NCBI RefSeq assembly: GCF_051014685.1
Contig: NW_027479686.1
Coordinates: forward strand, 1 to 64,000
Source of the DNA: Ptiloglossa arizonensis
Taxonomy: Eukaryota; Arthropoda; Insecta; Hymenoptera; Colletidae
DNA length: 64,000 nucleotides
Reading direction: 5' to 3'
Below are positions 50,023 through 63,202 of this stretch, in pieces (within the stretch, counting starts at the first letter, position 1; each line of letters starts with the position of its first letter). Position numbers and translations under genes: made by a program. The notes below the pieces were generated by a model. It was not told the origin of the DNA. It made no database searches and saw only the letters and a program-made list of their open reading frames with translations.

Positions 50023-53000
50023 ATGTGTATTTTTTCCCTAGGCCATTCTGGTTAAGCTTTTGGAGCAGCAGAATTGTGAAAAATTTTTTGCCTTCTCTAC
50101 CATTTCTTGGCTTCAAACTCCCATATCTCGCGAACGGATTGACCTAACCCAAAAATTCCTATTGCATCTGAAGGTAGAAATTCGCCCGATTACAACGGTA
50201 TGTGTATTTTTTCCCTAGGCCATTCTGGTTAAGAGTTTGGAGCAGCAGAATTGCGAAAAATTTTTTGCCATCTCTACCATTTTTTGGATTCAAACTGCCA
50301 TATCTCGCGAACGCATTGACCTAACCCAAAAATTCCTATTGCATCTGAAAGTAGGAACTCGCCCGATTACAACGGTATGTGTATTTTTTCCCTAGGCCAT
50401 TCTGGTTAAGCGTTTGGAGCAGCAGTATTGCGAAAAATTTTTTGCCTTATCAACCATTTCTTGGCTTCAAACTCCCATATCTCGCGAACGGATTGACCTA
50501 ACCCAAAAATTCCTATTGCATCTGAAAGTAGAAACTCGCCCGATTATAACGGTATGTGTATTTTTTCCCTAGGCCATTCTGGTTAAGCGTTTGGAGCAGC
50601 AGAAGTGCGAAAAATTTGTTGTCTTCTCAACCATTTCTTAGCTTCAAACTCCCATATCTCGCGAACGGACTGACCTAACCCAAAAATTCCTGTTGCATCT
50701 GAAAGTAGAAACTCGCCCGATTACAACGGTTTTTCTATTTTTTCCCTAGGCCATTCTGGTTAAGCGTTTGGAGCAGCAGAATTGTGAAAAATTTTTTGCC
50801 TTCTCAACCATTTCTTGGCTTCAAAGTCCCATATCTCGCGAACGGATTGAACTAACCCAAAAATTCCTATTGCATCTGAAAGTAGAAACTCGCCCGATTA
50901 CAACGGTATGTGTAATTTTTCCCTAGGCCATTCTGGTTAAGCGTTTGGAGCAGCAGAATTGCGAAAAATTTTTTGCCTTCTCAACCATTTCTTGGCTTCA
51001 AAGTCCCATATCTCGCGAACGGATTGACCTAACCCAAAAATTCCTATTGCATCTGAAAGTAGAAACTCGCCCGATTACAACGGTATGTGTATTTTTTCCC
51101 TAGGCCATTCTGGTTAAGCGTTTGGAGCAGCAGAATTGCGAAAAATTTTTTGCCTTCTCTACCATTTCTTGGCTTCAAACTCCCATATCTCGCGAACGCA
51201 TTGACCTAATCAAAAAATTCCTATTGCATCTGAAAGTAGAAACTCGCCCGATTATAACGGTATGTGTATTTTTTCCCTAGGCCATTCTGGTTAAGCGTTT
51301 GGAGCAGCAGAATTGCGAAAAATTTTTTGCCTTCTCAACCATTTCTTGGCTTCAAAGTCCCATATCTCGCGAACGGATTGATCTAACCCAAAAATTCCAA
51401 TTGCATCTGAAAGTAGAAACTCGCCCGATTACAACGGTATGTGTATTTTTTCCCTAGGCCATTCTGGTTAAGCGTTTGGAGCAGCAGAATTGCGAAAAAT
51501 TTTTTGCCTTCTCAACCATTTCTTGGCTTCAAAGTCCCATATCTCGCGAACGGATTGACCTAACCAAAAATTCCTATTGCATCTGAAAGTAGAAACTCGC
51601 CCGATTACAACGGTATGTGTATTTTTTCCCTAGGCCATTCTGGTTAAGCGTTTGGAGCAGCAGAATTGTGAAAAATTTTTTGCCTTCTCTACCATTTCTT
51701 GGCTTCAAACTCCAATATCTCGCGAACGGATTGAACTAACCCAAAAATTCCTATTGCATCTGAAAGTAGAAACTCGCCCGATTACAACGGTATGTGTAAT
51801 TTTTCCCTAGGCCATTCTGGTTAAGCGTTTGGAGCAGCAGAATTGCGAAAAATTTTTTGCCTTCTCAACCATTTCTTGGCTTCAAAGTCCCATATCTCGC
51901 GAACGGATTGACCTAACCCAAAAATTCCTATTGCATCTGAAAGTAGAAACTCGCCCGATTACAACGGTATGTGTATTTTTTCCCTAGGCCATTCTGGTTA
52001 AGCTTTTGGAGCAGCAGAATTGTGAAAAATTTTTTGCCTTCTCTACCATTTCTTGGCTTCAAACTCCCATATCTCGCGAACGGATTGACCTAACCCAAAA
52101 ATTCCTATTGCATCTGAAGGTAGAAACTCGCCCGATTACAACGGTATGTGTATTTTTTCCCTAGGCCATTCTGGTTAAGCGTTTGGAGCAGCAGAATTGC
52201 GAAAAATTTTTTGCCTTCTCAACCATTTCTTGGCTTCAAAGTCCCATATCTGGCGAACGGATTGACCTAACCAAAAATTCCTATTGCATCTGAAAGTAGA
52301 AACTCGCCCGATTACAACGGTATGTGTATTTTTTCCCTAGGCCATTCTGGTTAAGCGTTTGGAGCAGCAGAATTGTGAAAAATTTTTTGCCTTCTCTACC
52401 ATTTTTTGGATTCAAACTCCCATATCTCGCGAACGCATTGACCTAACCCAAAAATTCCTATTGCATCTGAAAGTAGAAACTCGCCCGATTATAACGGTTT
52501 GTGTATTTTTTCCCTAGGCCATTCTGGTTAAGCGTTTGGAGCAGCAGAAGTGCGAAAAATTTGTTGTCTTCTCAACCATTTCTTAGATTCAAACTCCCAT
52601 ATCTCGCGAACGGATTGACCTAACCCAAAAATTCCTGTTGCATCTGAAAGTAGAAACTCGCCCGATTACAACGGTTTTTCTATTTTTTCCCTAGGCCATT
52701 CTGGTTAAGCGTTTGGAGCAGCAGAATTGCGAAAAATTTTTTGCCTTCTCAACCATTTCTTGGCTTCAAACTCCCATATCTCGCGAACGGATTGACCTAA
52801 CCCAAAAATTCCTATTGCATCTGAAAGTAGAAACTCGCCCGATTACAAAGGTATGTGTATTTTTTCCCTAGGCCATTCTGGTTAAGCTTTTGGAGCAGCA
52901 GAATTGTGAAAAATTTTTTGCCTTCTCTACCATTTCTTGGCTTCAAACTCCCATATCTCGCGAACGGATTGACCTAACCCAAAAATTCCTATTGCATCTG

Positions 53001-53510
53001 AAGGTAGAAACTCGCTCGGTTACAGCGGTATGTGTATTTTTTCCCTAGGCCATTCTGGTTAAGCGTTTGGAGCAGCAGAATTGCGAAAAATTTTTTGCCT
53101 TCTCAACCATTTCTTGGCTTCAAACTCCCATATCTCGCGAACGGACTGACCTAACCCAAAAATTCCTATTGCATCTGAAAGTAGAAACTCGCCCGATTAT
53201 AACGGTATGTGTATTTTTTCCCTAGGCCATTCTGGTTAAGCGTTTGGAGCAGCAGTAGTGCGAAAAATTTGTTGTCTTCTCAACCATTTCTTAGCTTCAA
53301 ACTCCCATATCTCGCGAACGGATTGACCTGACCCAAAAATTCCTATTGCATCTGAAGGTAGAAACTCGCCCGATTACAACGGTATGTGTATTTTTTCCCT
53401 AGGCCATTCTGGTTAAGCGTTTGGAGCAGCAGAATTGCGAAAAATTTTTTGCCTTCTCAACCATTTCTTGGTTTCAAACTCCCATATCTCGCGAACGGAT
53501 TGACCTAACC
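49973..53510 (+). repeat. 3538-bp tandem duplication, copy 1
   Basis: Twenty monomers less two bases, directly adjoining copy 2. Marks shared at offset 3538: TTTTTTGCCATCTC, GCAGTATTGCG with CCTTATCAACC, GGACTGACC, CCTAATCAAAAAATT, GATTGATCTAAC, two AACC losses, TCCAATATCTC, ATCTGGCGAACGG, GGTTTGTG, CTCGCTCGGTTACAGCGG, GCAGTAGTGCG, GACCTGACCC and TTGGTTTC. The left edge is ACGCAAAAA at about 49971. Confidence 0.88.
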
Positions 53511-56500
53511 CAAAAATTCCTATTGCATCTGAAAGTAGAAACTCGCCCGATTACAACGGTATGTGTATTTTTTCCCTAGGCCATTCTGGTTAAGCTTTTG
53601 GAGCAGCAGAATTGTGAAAAATTTTTTGCCTTCTCTACCATTTCTTGGCTTCAAACTCCCATATCTCGCGAACGGATTGACCTAACCCAAAAATTCCTAT
53701 TGCATCTGAAGGTAGAAATTCGCCCGATTACAACGGTATGTGTATTTTTTCCCTAGGCCATTCTGGTTAAGAGTTTGGAGCAGCAGAATTGCGAAAAATT
53801 TTTTGCCATCTCTACCATTTTTTGGATTCAAACTGCCATATCTCGCGAACGCATTGACCTAACCCAAAAATTCCTATTGCATCTGAAAGTAGGAACTCGC
53901 CCGATTACAACGGTATGTGTATTTTTTCCCTAGGCCATTCTGGTTAAGCGTTTGGAGCAGCAGTATTGCGAAAAATTTTTTGCCTTATCAACCATTTCTT
54001 GGCTTCAAACTCCCATATCTCGCGAACGGATTGACCTAACCCAAAAATTCCTATTGCATCTGAAAGTAGAAACTCGCCCGATTATAACGGTATGTGTATT
54101 TTTTCCCTAGGCCATTCTGGTTAAGCGTTTGGAGCAGCAGAAGTGCGAAAAATTTGTTGTCTTCTCAACCATTTCTTAGCTTCAAACTCCCATATCTCGC
54201 GAACGGACTGACCTAACCCAAAAATTCCTGTTGCATCTGAAAGTAGAAACTCGCCCGATTACAACGGTTTTTCTATTTTTTCCCTAGGCCATTCTGGTTA
54301 AGCGTTTGGAGCAGCAGAATTGTGAAAAATTTTTTGCCTTCTCAACCATTTCTTGGCTTCAAAGTCCCATATCTCGCGAACGGATTGAACTAACCCAAAA
54401 ATTCCTATTGCATCTGAAAGTAGAAACTCGCCCGATTACAACGGTATGTGTAATTTTTCCCTAGGCCATTCTGGTTAAGCGTTTGGAGCAGCAGAATTGC
54501 GAAAAATTTTTTGCCTTCTCAACCATTTCTTGGCTTCAAAGTCCCATATCTCGCGAACGGATTGACCTAACCCAAAAATTCCTATTGCATCTGAAAGTAG
54601 AAACTCGCCCGATTACAACGGTATGTGTATTTTTTCCCTAGGCCATTCTGGTTAAGCGTTTGGAGCAGCAGAATTGCGAAAAATTTTTTGCCTTCTCTAC
54701 CATTTCTTGGCTTCAAACTCCCATATCTCGCGAACGCATTGACCTAATCAAAAAATTCCTATTGCATCTGAAAGTAGAAACTCGCCCGATTATAACGGTA
54801 TGTGTATTTTTTCCCTAGGCCATTCTGGTTAAGCGTTTGGAGCAGCAGAATTGCGAAAAATTTTTTGCCTTCTCAACCATTTCTTGGCTTCAAAGTCCCA
54901 TATCTCGCGAACGGATTGATCTAACCCAAAAATTCCAATTGCATCTGAAAGTAGAAACTCGCCCGATTACAACGGTATGTGTATTTTTTCCCTAGGCCAT
55001 TCTGGTTAAGCGTTTGGAGCAGCAGAATTGCGAAAAATTTTTTGCCTTCTCAACCATTTCTTGGCTTCAAAGTCCCATATCTCGCGAACGGATTGACCTA
55101 ACCAAAAATTCCTATTGCATCTGAAAGTAGAAACTCGCCCGATTACAACGGTATGTGTATTTTTTCCCTAGGCCATTCTGGTTAAGCGTTTGGAGCAGCA
55201 GAATTGTGAAAAATTTTTTGCCTTCTCTACCATTTCTTGGCTTCAAACTCCAATATCTCGCGAACGGATTGAACTAACCCAAAAATTCCTATTGCATCTG
55301 AAAGTAGAAACTCGCCCGATTACAACGGTATGTGTAATTTTTCCCTAGGCCATTCTGGTTAAGCGTTTGGAGCAGCAGAATTGCGAAAAATTTTTTGCCT
55401 TCTCAACCATTTCTTGGCTTCAAAGTCCCATATCTCGCGAACGGATTGACCTAACCCAAAAATTCCTATTGCATCTGAAAGTAGAAACTCGCCCGATTAC
55501 AACGGTATGTGTATTTTTTCCCTAGGCCATTCTGGTTAAGCTTTTGGAGCAGCAGAATTGTGAAAAATTTTTTGCCTTCTCTACCATTTCTTGGCTTCAA
55601 ACTCCCATATCTCGCGAACGGATTGACCTAACCCAAAAATTCCTATTGCATCTGAAGGTAGAAACTCGCCCGATTACAACGGTATGTGTATTTTTTCCCT
55701 AGGCCATTCTGGTTAAGCGTTTGGAGCAGCAGAATTGCGAAAAATTTTTTGCCTTCTCAACCATTTCTTGGCTTCAAAGTCCCATATCTGGCGAACGGAT
55801 TGACCTAACCAAAAATTCCTATTGCATCTGAAAGTAGAAACTCGCCCGATTACAACGGTATGTGTATTTTTTCCCTAGGCCATTCTGGTTAAGCGTTTGG
55901 AGCAGCAGAATTGTGAAAAATTTTTTGCCTTCTCTACCATTTTTTGGATTCAAACTCCCATATCTCGCGAACGCATTGACCTAACCCAAAAATTCCTATT
56001 GCATCTGAAAGTAGAAACTCGCCCGATTATAACGGTTTGTGTATTTTTTCCCTAGGCCATTCTGGTTAAGCGTTTGGAGCAGCAGAAGTGCGAAAAATTT
56101 GTTGTCTTCTCAACCATTTCTTAGATTCAAACTCCCATATCTCGCGAACGGATTGACCTAACCCAAAAATTCCTGTTGCATCTGAAAGTAGAAACTCGCC
56201 CGATTACAACGGTTTTTCTATTTTTTCCCTAGGCCATTCTGGTTAAGCGTTTGGAGCAGCAGAATTGCGAAAAATTTTTTGCCTTCTCAACCATTTCTTG
56301 GCTTCAAACTCCCATATCTCGCGAACGGATTGACCTAACCCAAAAATTCCTATTGCATCTGAAAGTAGAAACTCGCCCGATTACAAAGGTATGTGTATTT
56401 TTTCCCTAGGCCATTCTGGTTAAGCTTTTGGAGCAGCAGAATTGTGAAAAATTTTTTGCCTTCTCTACCATTTCTTGGCTTCAAACTCCCATATCTCGCG

Positions 56501-57094
56501 AACGGATTGACCTAACCCAAAAATTCCTATTGCATCTGAAGGTAGAAACTCGCTCGGTTACAGCGGTATGTGTATTTTTTCCCTAGGCCATTCTGGTTAA
56601 GCGTTTGGAGCAGCAGAATTGCGAAAAATTTTTTGCCTTCTCAACCATTTCTTGGCTTCAAACTCCCATATCTCGCGAACGGACTGACCTAACCCAAAAA
56701 TTCCTATTGCATCTGAAAGTAGAAACTCGCCCGATTATAACGGTATGTGTATTTTTTCCCTAGGCCATTCTGGTTAAGCGTTTGGAGCAGCAGTAGTGCG
56801 AAAAATTTGTTGTCTTCTCAACCATTTCTTAGCTTCAAACTCCCATATCTCGCGAACGGATTGACCTGACCCAAAAATTCCTATTGCATCTGAAGGTAGA
56901 AACTCGCCCGATTACAACGGTATGTGTATTTTTTCCCTAGGCCATTCTGGTTAAGCGTTTGGAGCAGCAGAATTGCGAAAAATTTTTTGCCTTCTCAACC
57001 ATTTCTTGGTTTCAAACTCCCATATCTCGCGAACGGATTGACCTAACCCAAAAATTCCTATTGCATCTGAAAGTAGAAACTCGCCCGATTACAA
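53511..57094 (+). repeat. 3538-bp tandem duplication, copy 2
   Basis: No difference from copy 1 was found at any mark listed for it. Identity runs slightly past one full unit, to 53556/57094, where ACAACGG becomes ACAAAGG. Copies meet without a spacer, as expected from a single in-register unequal exchange. Confidence 0.88.
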
Positions 57095-57689
57095 AGGTAT
57101 GTGTATTTTTTCCCTAGGCCATTCTGGTTAAGCTTTTGGAGCAGCAGAATTGTGAAAAATTTTTTGCCTTCTCTACCATTTCTTGGCTTCAAACTCCCAT
57201 ATCTCGCGAACGGATTGACCTAACCCAAAAATTCCTATTGCATCTGAAAGTAGAAACTCGCCCGATTACAACGGTATGTGTATTTTTTCCCTGGGCCATT
57301 CTGGTTAAGCGTTTGGAGCTGCAGAATTGTGAGAAATTTTTTGCCTTCTCTACCATTTCTTGGCTTCAAACTCCCATATCTCGCGAACGGATTGACCTAA
57401 CCCAAAAATTCCTATTGCATCTGAAGGTAGAAACTCGCCCGATTACAACGGTATGTGTGTTTTTTCCCTAGGCCATTCTGGTTAAGCGTTTGGAGCAGCA
57501 GAATTGCGAAAAATTTTTTGCCTTCTCAACCATTTCTTAGCTTCAAACTCCCATATCTCGCGAACGGAATAACCTAACCCAAAAATTCCTATTGCATCTG
57601 AAAGTAGAAACTCGCCCGATTATAACGGTATGTGTATTTTTTCCCTAGGCCATTCTGGTTAAGCGTTTGGAGCAGCAGAATTGCGAAAA
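57095..57689 (+). repeat. Block with GAGCTGCAG and GTGAGAAATT, copy 1
   Basis: From about 56932 to 57660 it matches 60645-61373 at offset 3713 bp (21 x 177 less four). Shared: GGAGCTGCAG (a PstI site, 57316 and 61029), GTGAGAAATT, GTGTGTTTTTTCCC and GGAATAACC. CCCTGGG at 57292 loses the anchor stop and yields a 111-codon open frame, 57136-57471, that is satellite read-through. Confidence 0.8.
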
Positions 57690-58960
57690 AATTTTTGCCT
57701 TCTCAACCATTCCTTAGCTTCAAACTCCCATATCTCGCGAACGGATTAACCTAACCCAAAAATTCCTATTGCATCTGAAAGTAGAAACTCGCCCGATTAT
57801 AACGGTATGTGTATTTTTTCCCTAGGCTATTCTGGTTAAGCGTTTGGAGCAGCAGAATTGCGAAAAATTTTTTGCCTTCTCAACCATTTCTTGTCTTCAA
57901 ACTCCCATATCTCGCGAACGGATTGACCTAACCAAAAATTCCTATTGCATCTGAAAGTAGAAACTCGCCCGACTATAACGGTATGTGTATTTTTTCCCTA
58001 GGCCATTCTGGTTAAGCGTTTGGAGCAGCAGAATTGCGAAAAATTTTTTGCCTTCTCAACCATTTCTTGTCTTCAAACTCCCATATCTCGCGAACGGATT
58101 GACCTAACCAAAAATTCCTATTGCATCTGAAAGTAGAAACTCGCCCGATTACAACAGTATGTGTATTTTTTCCCTAGGCCATTCTGGTTAAGAGTTTGGA
58201 GCAGCAGAATTGCGAAAAATTTTTTGCCTTCTCTACCATTTTTTGGATTCAAACTCCCATATCTCGCGAACACATTGACCTAACCCAAAAATTCCTATTG
58301 CATCTGAAAGTAGAAACTCGCCCGATTATAACGGTATGTGTATTTTTTCCCTAGGCCATTCTGGTTATGCTTTTGGAGCAGCAGAATTGTGAAAAATTTT
58401 TTGCCTTCTCTACCATTTCTTGGCTTCAAACTCCCATATCTCGCGAACGGATTGACCTAACCCAAAAATTCCTATTGCATCTGAAGGTAGAAACTCGCGC
58501 GATTACAACGGTATGTGTATTTTTTCCCTAGGCCATTCTGGTTAAGCGTTTGGAGCAGCAGAATTGCGAAAAATTGTTTGCCTTCTCTACCATTTCTTGG
58601 CTTCAAACTCCCATATCTCGCGAACGCATTGACCTAACCAAAAAATTCCTATTGCATCTGAAAGTAGAAACTCGCCCGATTATAACGGTATGTGTATTTT
58701 TTCCCTAGGACATTCTGGTTAAGCGTTTGGAGCAGCAGAATTGCGAAAAATTTTTTGCCTTCTCAACCATTTCTTGTCTTCAAACTCCCATATCTCGCGA
58801 ACGGATTGACCTAACCAAAAATTCCTATTGCATCTGAAAGTAGAAACTCGCCCGATTACAACGGTATGTGTATTTTTTCCCTAGGCCATTCTGGTTAAGC
58901 GTTTGGAGCAGCAGAATTGTGAAAAATTTTTTGCCTTCTCTACCATTTCTTGGCTTCAAA
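57690..58960 (+). repeat. 24-mer-spaced duplication, copy 1
   Basis: Repeats at 61932-63202 with offset 4242 bp (24 x 177 less six). Shared: CATTCCTTAGC, ACAACAGTATG, CGAACACATTG, GGTTATGCTTTTGG, GCGCGATTAC, TTGTTTGCC and several zeta monomers with the AACC loss. Private: CGACTATAAC, GGCTATTCTGG and CCCTAGGACATT. Confidence 0.82.
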
Positions 58961-60644
58961 GTCCCATATCTCGCGAACGGATTGACCTAACCAAAAATTC
59001 CTATTGCATCTGAAAGTAGAAACTCGCCCGATTACAACGGTATGTGTATTTTTTCCCTAGGCCATTCTGGTTAAGCGTTTGGAGCAGCAGAATTGTGAAA
59101 AATTTCTTGCCTTCTCTACCATTTCTTGGCTTCAAACTCCAATATCTCGCGAACGGATTGAACTAACCCAAAAATTCCTATTGCATCTGAAAGTAGAAAC
59201 TCGCCCGATTACAACGGTATGTGTAATTTTTCCCTAGGCCATTCTGGTTAAGCGTTTGGAGCAGCAGAATTGCGAAAAATTTTTTGCCTTCTCAACCATT
59301 TCTTGGCTTCAAAGTCCCATATCTCGCGAACGGATTGACCTAACCCAAAAATTCCTATTGCATCTGAAGGTAGAAACTCGCCCGATTACAACGGTATGTG
59401 TATTTTTTCCCTAGGCCATTCTGGTTAAGAGTTTGGAGCAGCAGAATTGCGAAAAATTTTTTGCCATCTCTACCATTTTTTGGATTCAAACTGCCATATC
59501 TCGCGAACGCATTGACCTAACCCAGAAATTCCTATTGCATCTGAAAGTAGGAACTCGCCCGATTACAACGGTATGTGTATTTTTTCCCTAGGCCATTCTG
59601 GTTAAGCTTTTGGAGCAGCAGAATTGTGAAAAATTTTTTGCCTTCTCTACCATTTCTTGGCCTCAAACTCCCATATCTCGCGAACGGATTGACCTAACCC
59701 AAAAATTCCTATTGCATCTGAAGGTAGAAACTCGCCCGATTACAACGGTATGTGTATTTTTTCCCGAGGCCATTCTGGTTAAGCGTTTGGAGCAGCAGAA
59801 TTGCGAAAAATTTTTTGCCTTCTCAACCATTTCTTGGCTTCAAACTCCCATATCTCGCGAACGGATTGACCTAACCCAAAAATTCCTATTACATCTGAAA
59901 GTAGAAACTCGCCCGATTATAACGGTATGTGTATTTTTTCCCTAGGCCATTCTGGTTAAGCGTTTGGAGCAGCAGAAGTGCGAAAAATTTGTTGTCTTCT
60001 CAACCATTTCTTAGCTTCAAACTCCCATATCTCGCGAACGGATTGACCTAACCCAAAAATTCCTGTTGCATCTGAAAGTAGAAACTCGCCCGATTACAAC
60101 GGTTTTTCTATTTTTTCCCTAGGCCATTCTGGTTAAGCGTTTGGAGCAGCAGAATTGTGAAAAATTTTTTGCCTTCTCAACCATTTCTTGGATTCAAAGT
60201 CCCATATCTCGCGAACGGATTGAACTAACCCAAAAATTCCTATTGCATCTGAAAGTAGAAACTCGCCCGATTACAACGGTATGTGTAATTTTTCCCTAGG
60301 CCATTCTGGTTAAGCGTTTGGAGCAGCAGAATTGCGAAAAATTTTTTGCCTTCTCAACCATTTCTTGGCTTCAAAGACCCATATCTCGCGAACGGATTGA
60401 CCTAACCCAAAAATTCCTATTGCATCTGAAAGTAGAAACTCGCCCGATTACAACGGTATGTGTATTTTTTCCCTAGGCCATTCTGGTTAAGCGTTTGGAG
60501 CAGCAGAAGTGCGAAAAATTTGTTGTCTTCTCAACCATTTCTTAGCTTCAAACTCCCATATCTCGCGAACGGATTGACCTAACCCAAAAATTCCTGTTGC
60601 ATCTGAAAGTAGAAACTCGCCCGATTACAACGGTTTTTCTATTT
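58961..60644 (+). repeat. Mixed monomers between duplicated blocks
   Basis: About 9.5 monomers. GAAATTTCTTGCC, TCCAATATCTC (as in the 3538-bp unit), TTTTTTGCCATCTC with AACTGCC and CCCAGAAATTCC, CTTGGCCTCAAAC, ATTACATCTG and AAAGACCC are seen. CCCGAGG at 59766 removes the anchor stop and gives the 111-codon open frame 59610-59945, again only read-through. Confidence 0.75.
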
Positions 60645-61931
60645 TTTCCCTAGGCCATTCTGGTTAAGCGTTTGGAGCAGCAGAATTGCGAAAAATTTTT
60701 TGCCTTCTCAACCATTTCTTGGTTTCAAACTCCCATATCTCGCGAACGGATTGACCTAACCCAAAAATTCCTATTGCATCTGAAAGTAGAAACTCGCCCG
60801 ATTACAAAGGTATGTGTATTTTTTCCCAAGGCCATTCTGGTTAAGCTTTTGGAGCAGCAGAATTGTGAAAAATTTTTTGCCTTCTCTACCATTTCTTGGC
60901 TTCAAACTCCCATATCTCGCGAACGGATTGACCTAACCCAAAAATTCCTATTGCATCTGAAAGTAGAAACTCGCCCGATTACAACGGTATGTGTATTTTT
61001 TCCCTAGGCCATTCTGGTTAAGCGTTTGGAGCTGCAGAATTGTGAGAAATTTTTTGCCTTCTCTACCATTTCTTGGCTTCAAACTCCCATATCTCGCGAA
61101 CGGATTGACCTAACCCAAAAATTCCTATTGCATCTGAAGGTAGAAACTCGCCCGATTACAACGGTATGTGTGTTTTTTCCCTAGGCCATTCTGGTTAAGC
61201 GTTTGGAGCAGCAGAATTGCGAAAAATTTTTTGCCTTCTCAACCATTTCTTAGCTTCAAACTCCCATATCTCGCGAACGGAATAACCTAACCCAAAAATT
61301 CCTATTGCATCTGAAAGTAGAAACTCGCCCGATTATAACGGTATGTGTATTTTTTCCCTAGGCCATTCTGGTTAAGCGTTTGGAGCAGCAGAATTGCGAA
61401 AAATTTTTTGCCTTCTCAACCATTTCTTGTCTTCAAACTCCCATATCTCGCGAACGGATTGACCTAACCAAAAATTCCTATTGCATCTGAAAGTAGAAAC
61501 TCGCCCGATTACAACGGTATGTGTATTTTTTCCCTAGGCCATTCTGGTTAAGCGTTTGGAGCAGCAGAATTGCGAAAAATTTTTTGCCTTCTCAACCATT
61601 TCTTGGCTTCAAACTCCCATATCTCGCGAACGGATTGACCTAATCCAAAAATTCCTATTGCATCTGAAAGTAGAAACTCGCCCGATTACAAAGGTATGTG
61701 TATTTTTTCCCTAGGCCATTCTGGTTAAGCTTTTGGAGCAGCAGAATTGTGAAAAATTTTTTGCCCTCTCTACCATTTCTTGGCTTCAAACTCCCATATC
61801 TCGCGAACGGATTGACCTAACCCAAAAATTCCTATTGCATCTGAAAGTAGAAACTCGCCCGATTACAACGGTATGTGTATTTTTCCCTAGGCCATTCTGG
61901 TTAAGCGTTTGGAGCTTCAGAATTGCGAAAA
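60645..61931 (+). repeat. Block with GAGCTGCAG and GTGAGAAATT, copy 2
   Basis: Copy of about 56932-57660. Here the anchor TAG at 60828 is AAG while the 57292 change is absent, so stop loss arose separately in the two copies. Later monomers carry CTAATCC, ACAAAGGTATG, GCCCTCTC and a one-base loss in the T-run at about 61881 that causes the frame change in the open frame 61733-61996. Confidence 0.78.
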
Positions 61932-63202
61932 ATTTTTTGCCTTCTCAACCATTCCTTAGCTTCAAACTCCCATATCTCGCGAACGGATTAACCTAACCCA
62001 AAAATTCCTATTGCATCTGAAAGTAGAAACTCGCCCGATTATAACGGTATGTGTATTTTTTCCCTAGGCCATTCTGGTTAAGCGTTTGGAGCAGCAGAAT
62101 TGCGAAAAATTTTTTGCCTTCTCAACCATTTCTTGTCTTCAAACTCCCATATCTCGCGAACGGATTGACCTAACCAAAAATTCCTATTGCATCTGAAAGT
62201 AGAAACTCGCCCGATTATAACGGTATGTGTATTTTTTCCCTAGGCCATTCTGGTTAAGCGTTTGGAGCAGCAGAATTGCGAAAAATTTTTTGCCTTCTCA
62301 ACCATTTCTTGTCTTCAAACTCCCATATCTCGCGAACGGATTGACCTAACCAAAAATTCCTATTGCATCTGAAAGTAGAAACTCGCCCGATTACAACAGT
62401 ATGTGTATTTTTTCCCTAGGCCATTCTGGTTAAGAGTTTGGAGCAGCAGAATTGCGAAAAATTTTTTGCCTTCTCTACCATTTTTTGGATTCAAACTCCC
62501 ATATCTCGCGAACACATTGACCTAACCCAAAAATTCCTATTGCATCTGAAAGTAGAAACTCGCCCGATTATAACGGTATGTGTATTTTTTCCCTAGGCCA
62601 TTCTGGTTATGCTTTTGGAGCAGCAGAATTGTGAAAAATTTTTTGCCTTCTCTACCATTTCTTGGCTTCAAACTCCCATATCTCGCGAACGGATTGACCT
62701 AACCCAAAAATTCCTATTGCATCTGAAGGTAGAAACTCGCGCGATTACAACGGTATGTGTATTTTTTCCCTAGGCCATTCTGGTTAAGCGTTTGGAGCAG
62801 CAGAATTGCGAAATATTGTTTGCCTTCTCTACCATTTCTTGGCTTCAAACTCCCATATCTCGCGAACGCATTGACCTAACCAAAAAATTCCTATTGCATC
62901 TGAAAGTAGAAACTCGCCCGATTATAACGGTATGTGTATTTTTTCCCTAGGCCATTCTGGTTAAGCGTTTGGAGCAGCAGAATTGCGAAAAATTTTTTGC
63001 CTTCTCAACCATTTCTTGTCTTCAAACTCCCATATCTCGCGAACGGATTGACCTAACCAAAAATTCCTATTGCATCTGAAAGTAGAAACTCGCCCGATTA
63101 CAACGGTATGTGTATTTTTTCCCTAGGCCATTCTGGTTAAGCGTTTGGAGCAGCAGAATTGTGAAAAATTTTTTGCCTTCTCTACCATTTCTTGGCTTCA
63201 AA
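61932..63202 (+). repeat. 24-mer-spaced duplication, copy 2
   Basis: Matches 57690-58960 and ends where AAAGTCC in the first copy is AAACTCC here (58961/63203). A private GAAATATTGTTTGCC at about 62811 replaces GAAAAATTGTTTGCC. The CGAACACATTG and GGTTATGC marks occur a third time at about 63571 and 63668. Confidence 0.82.
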
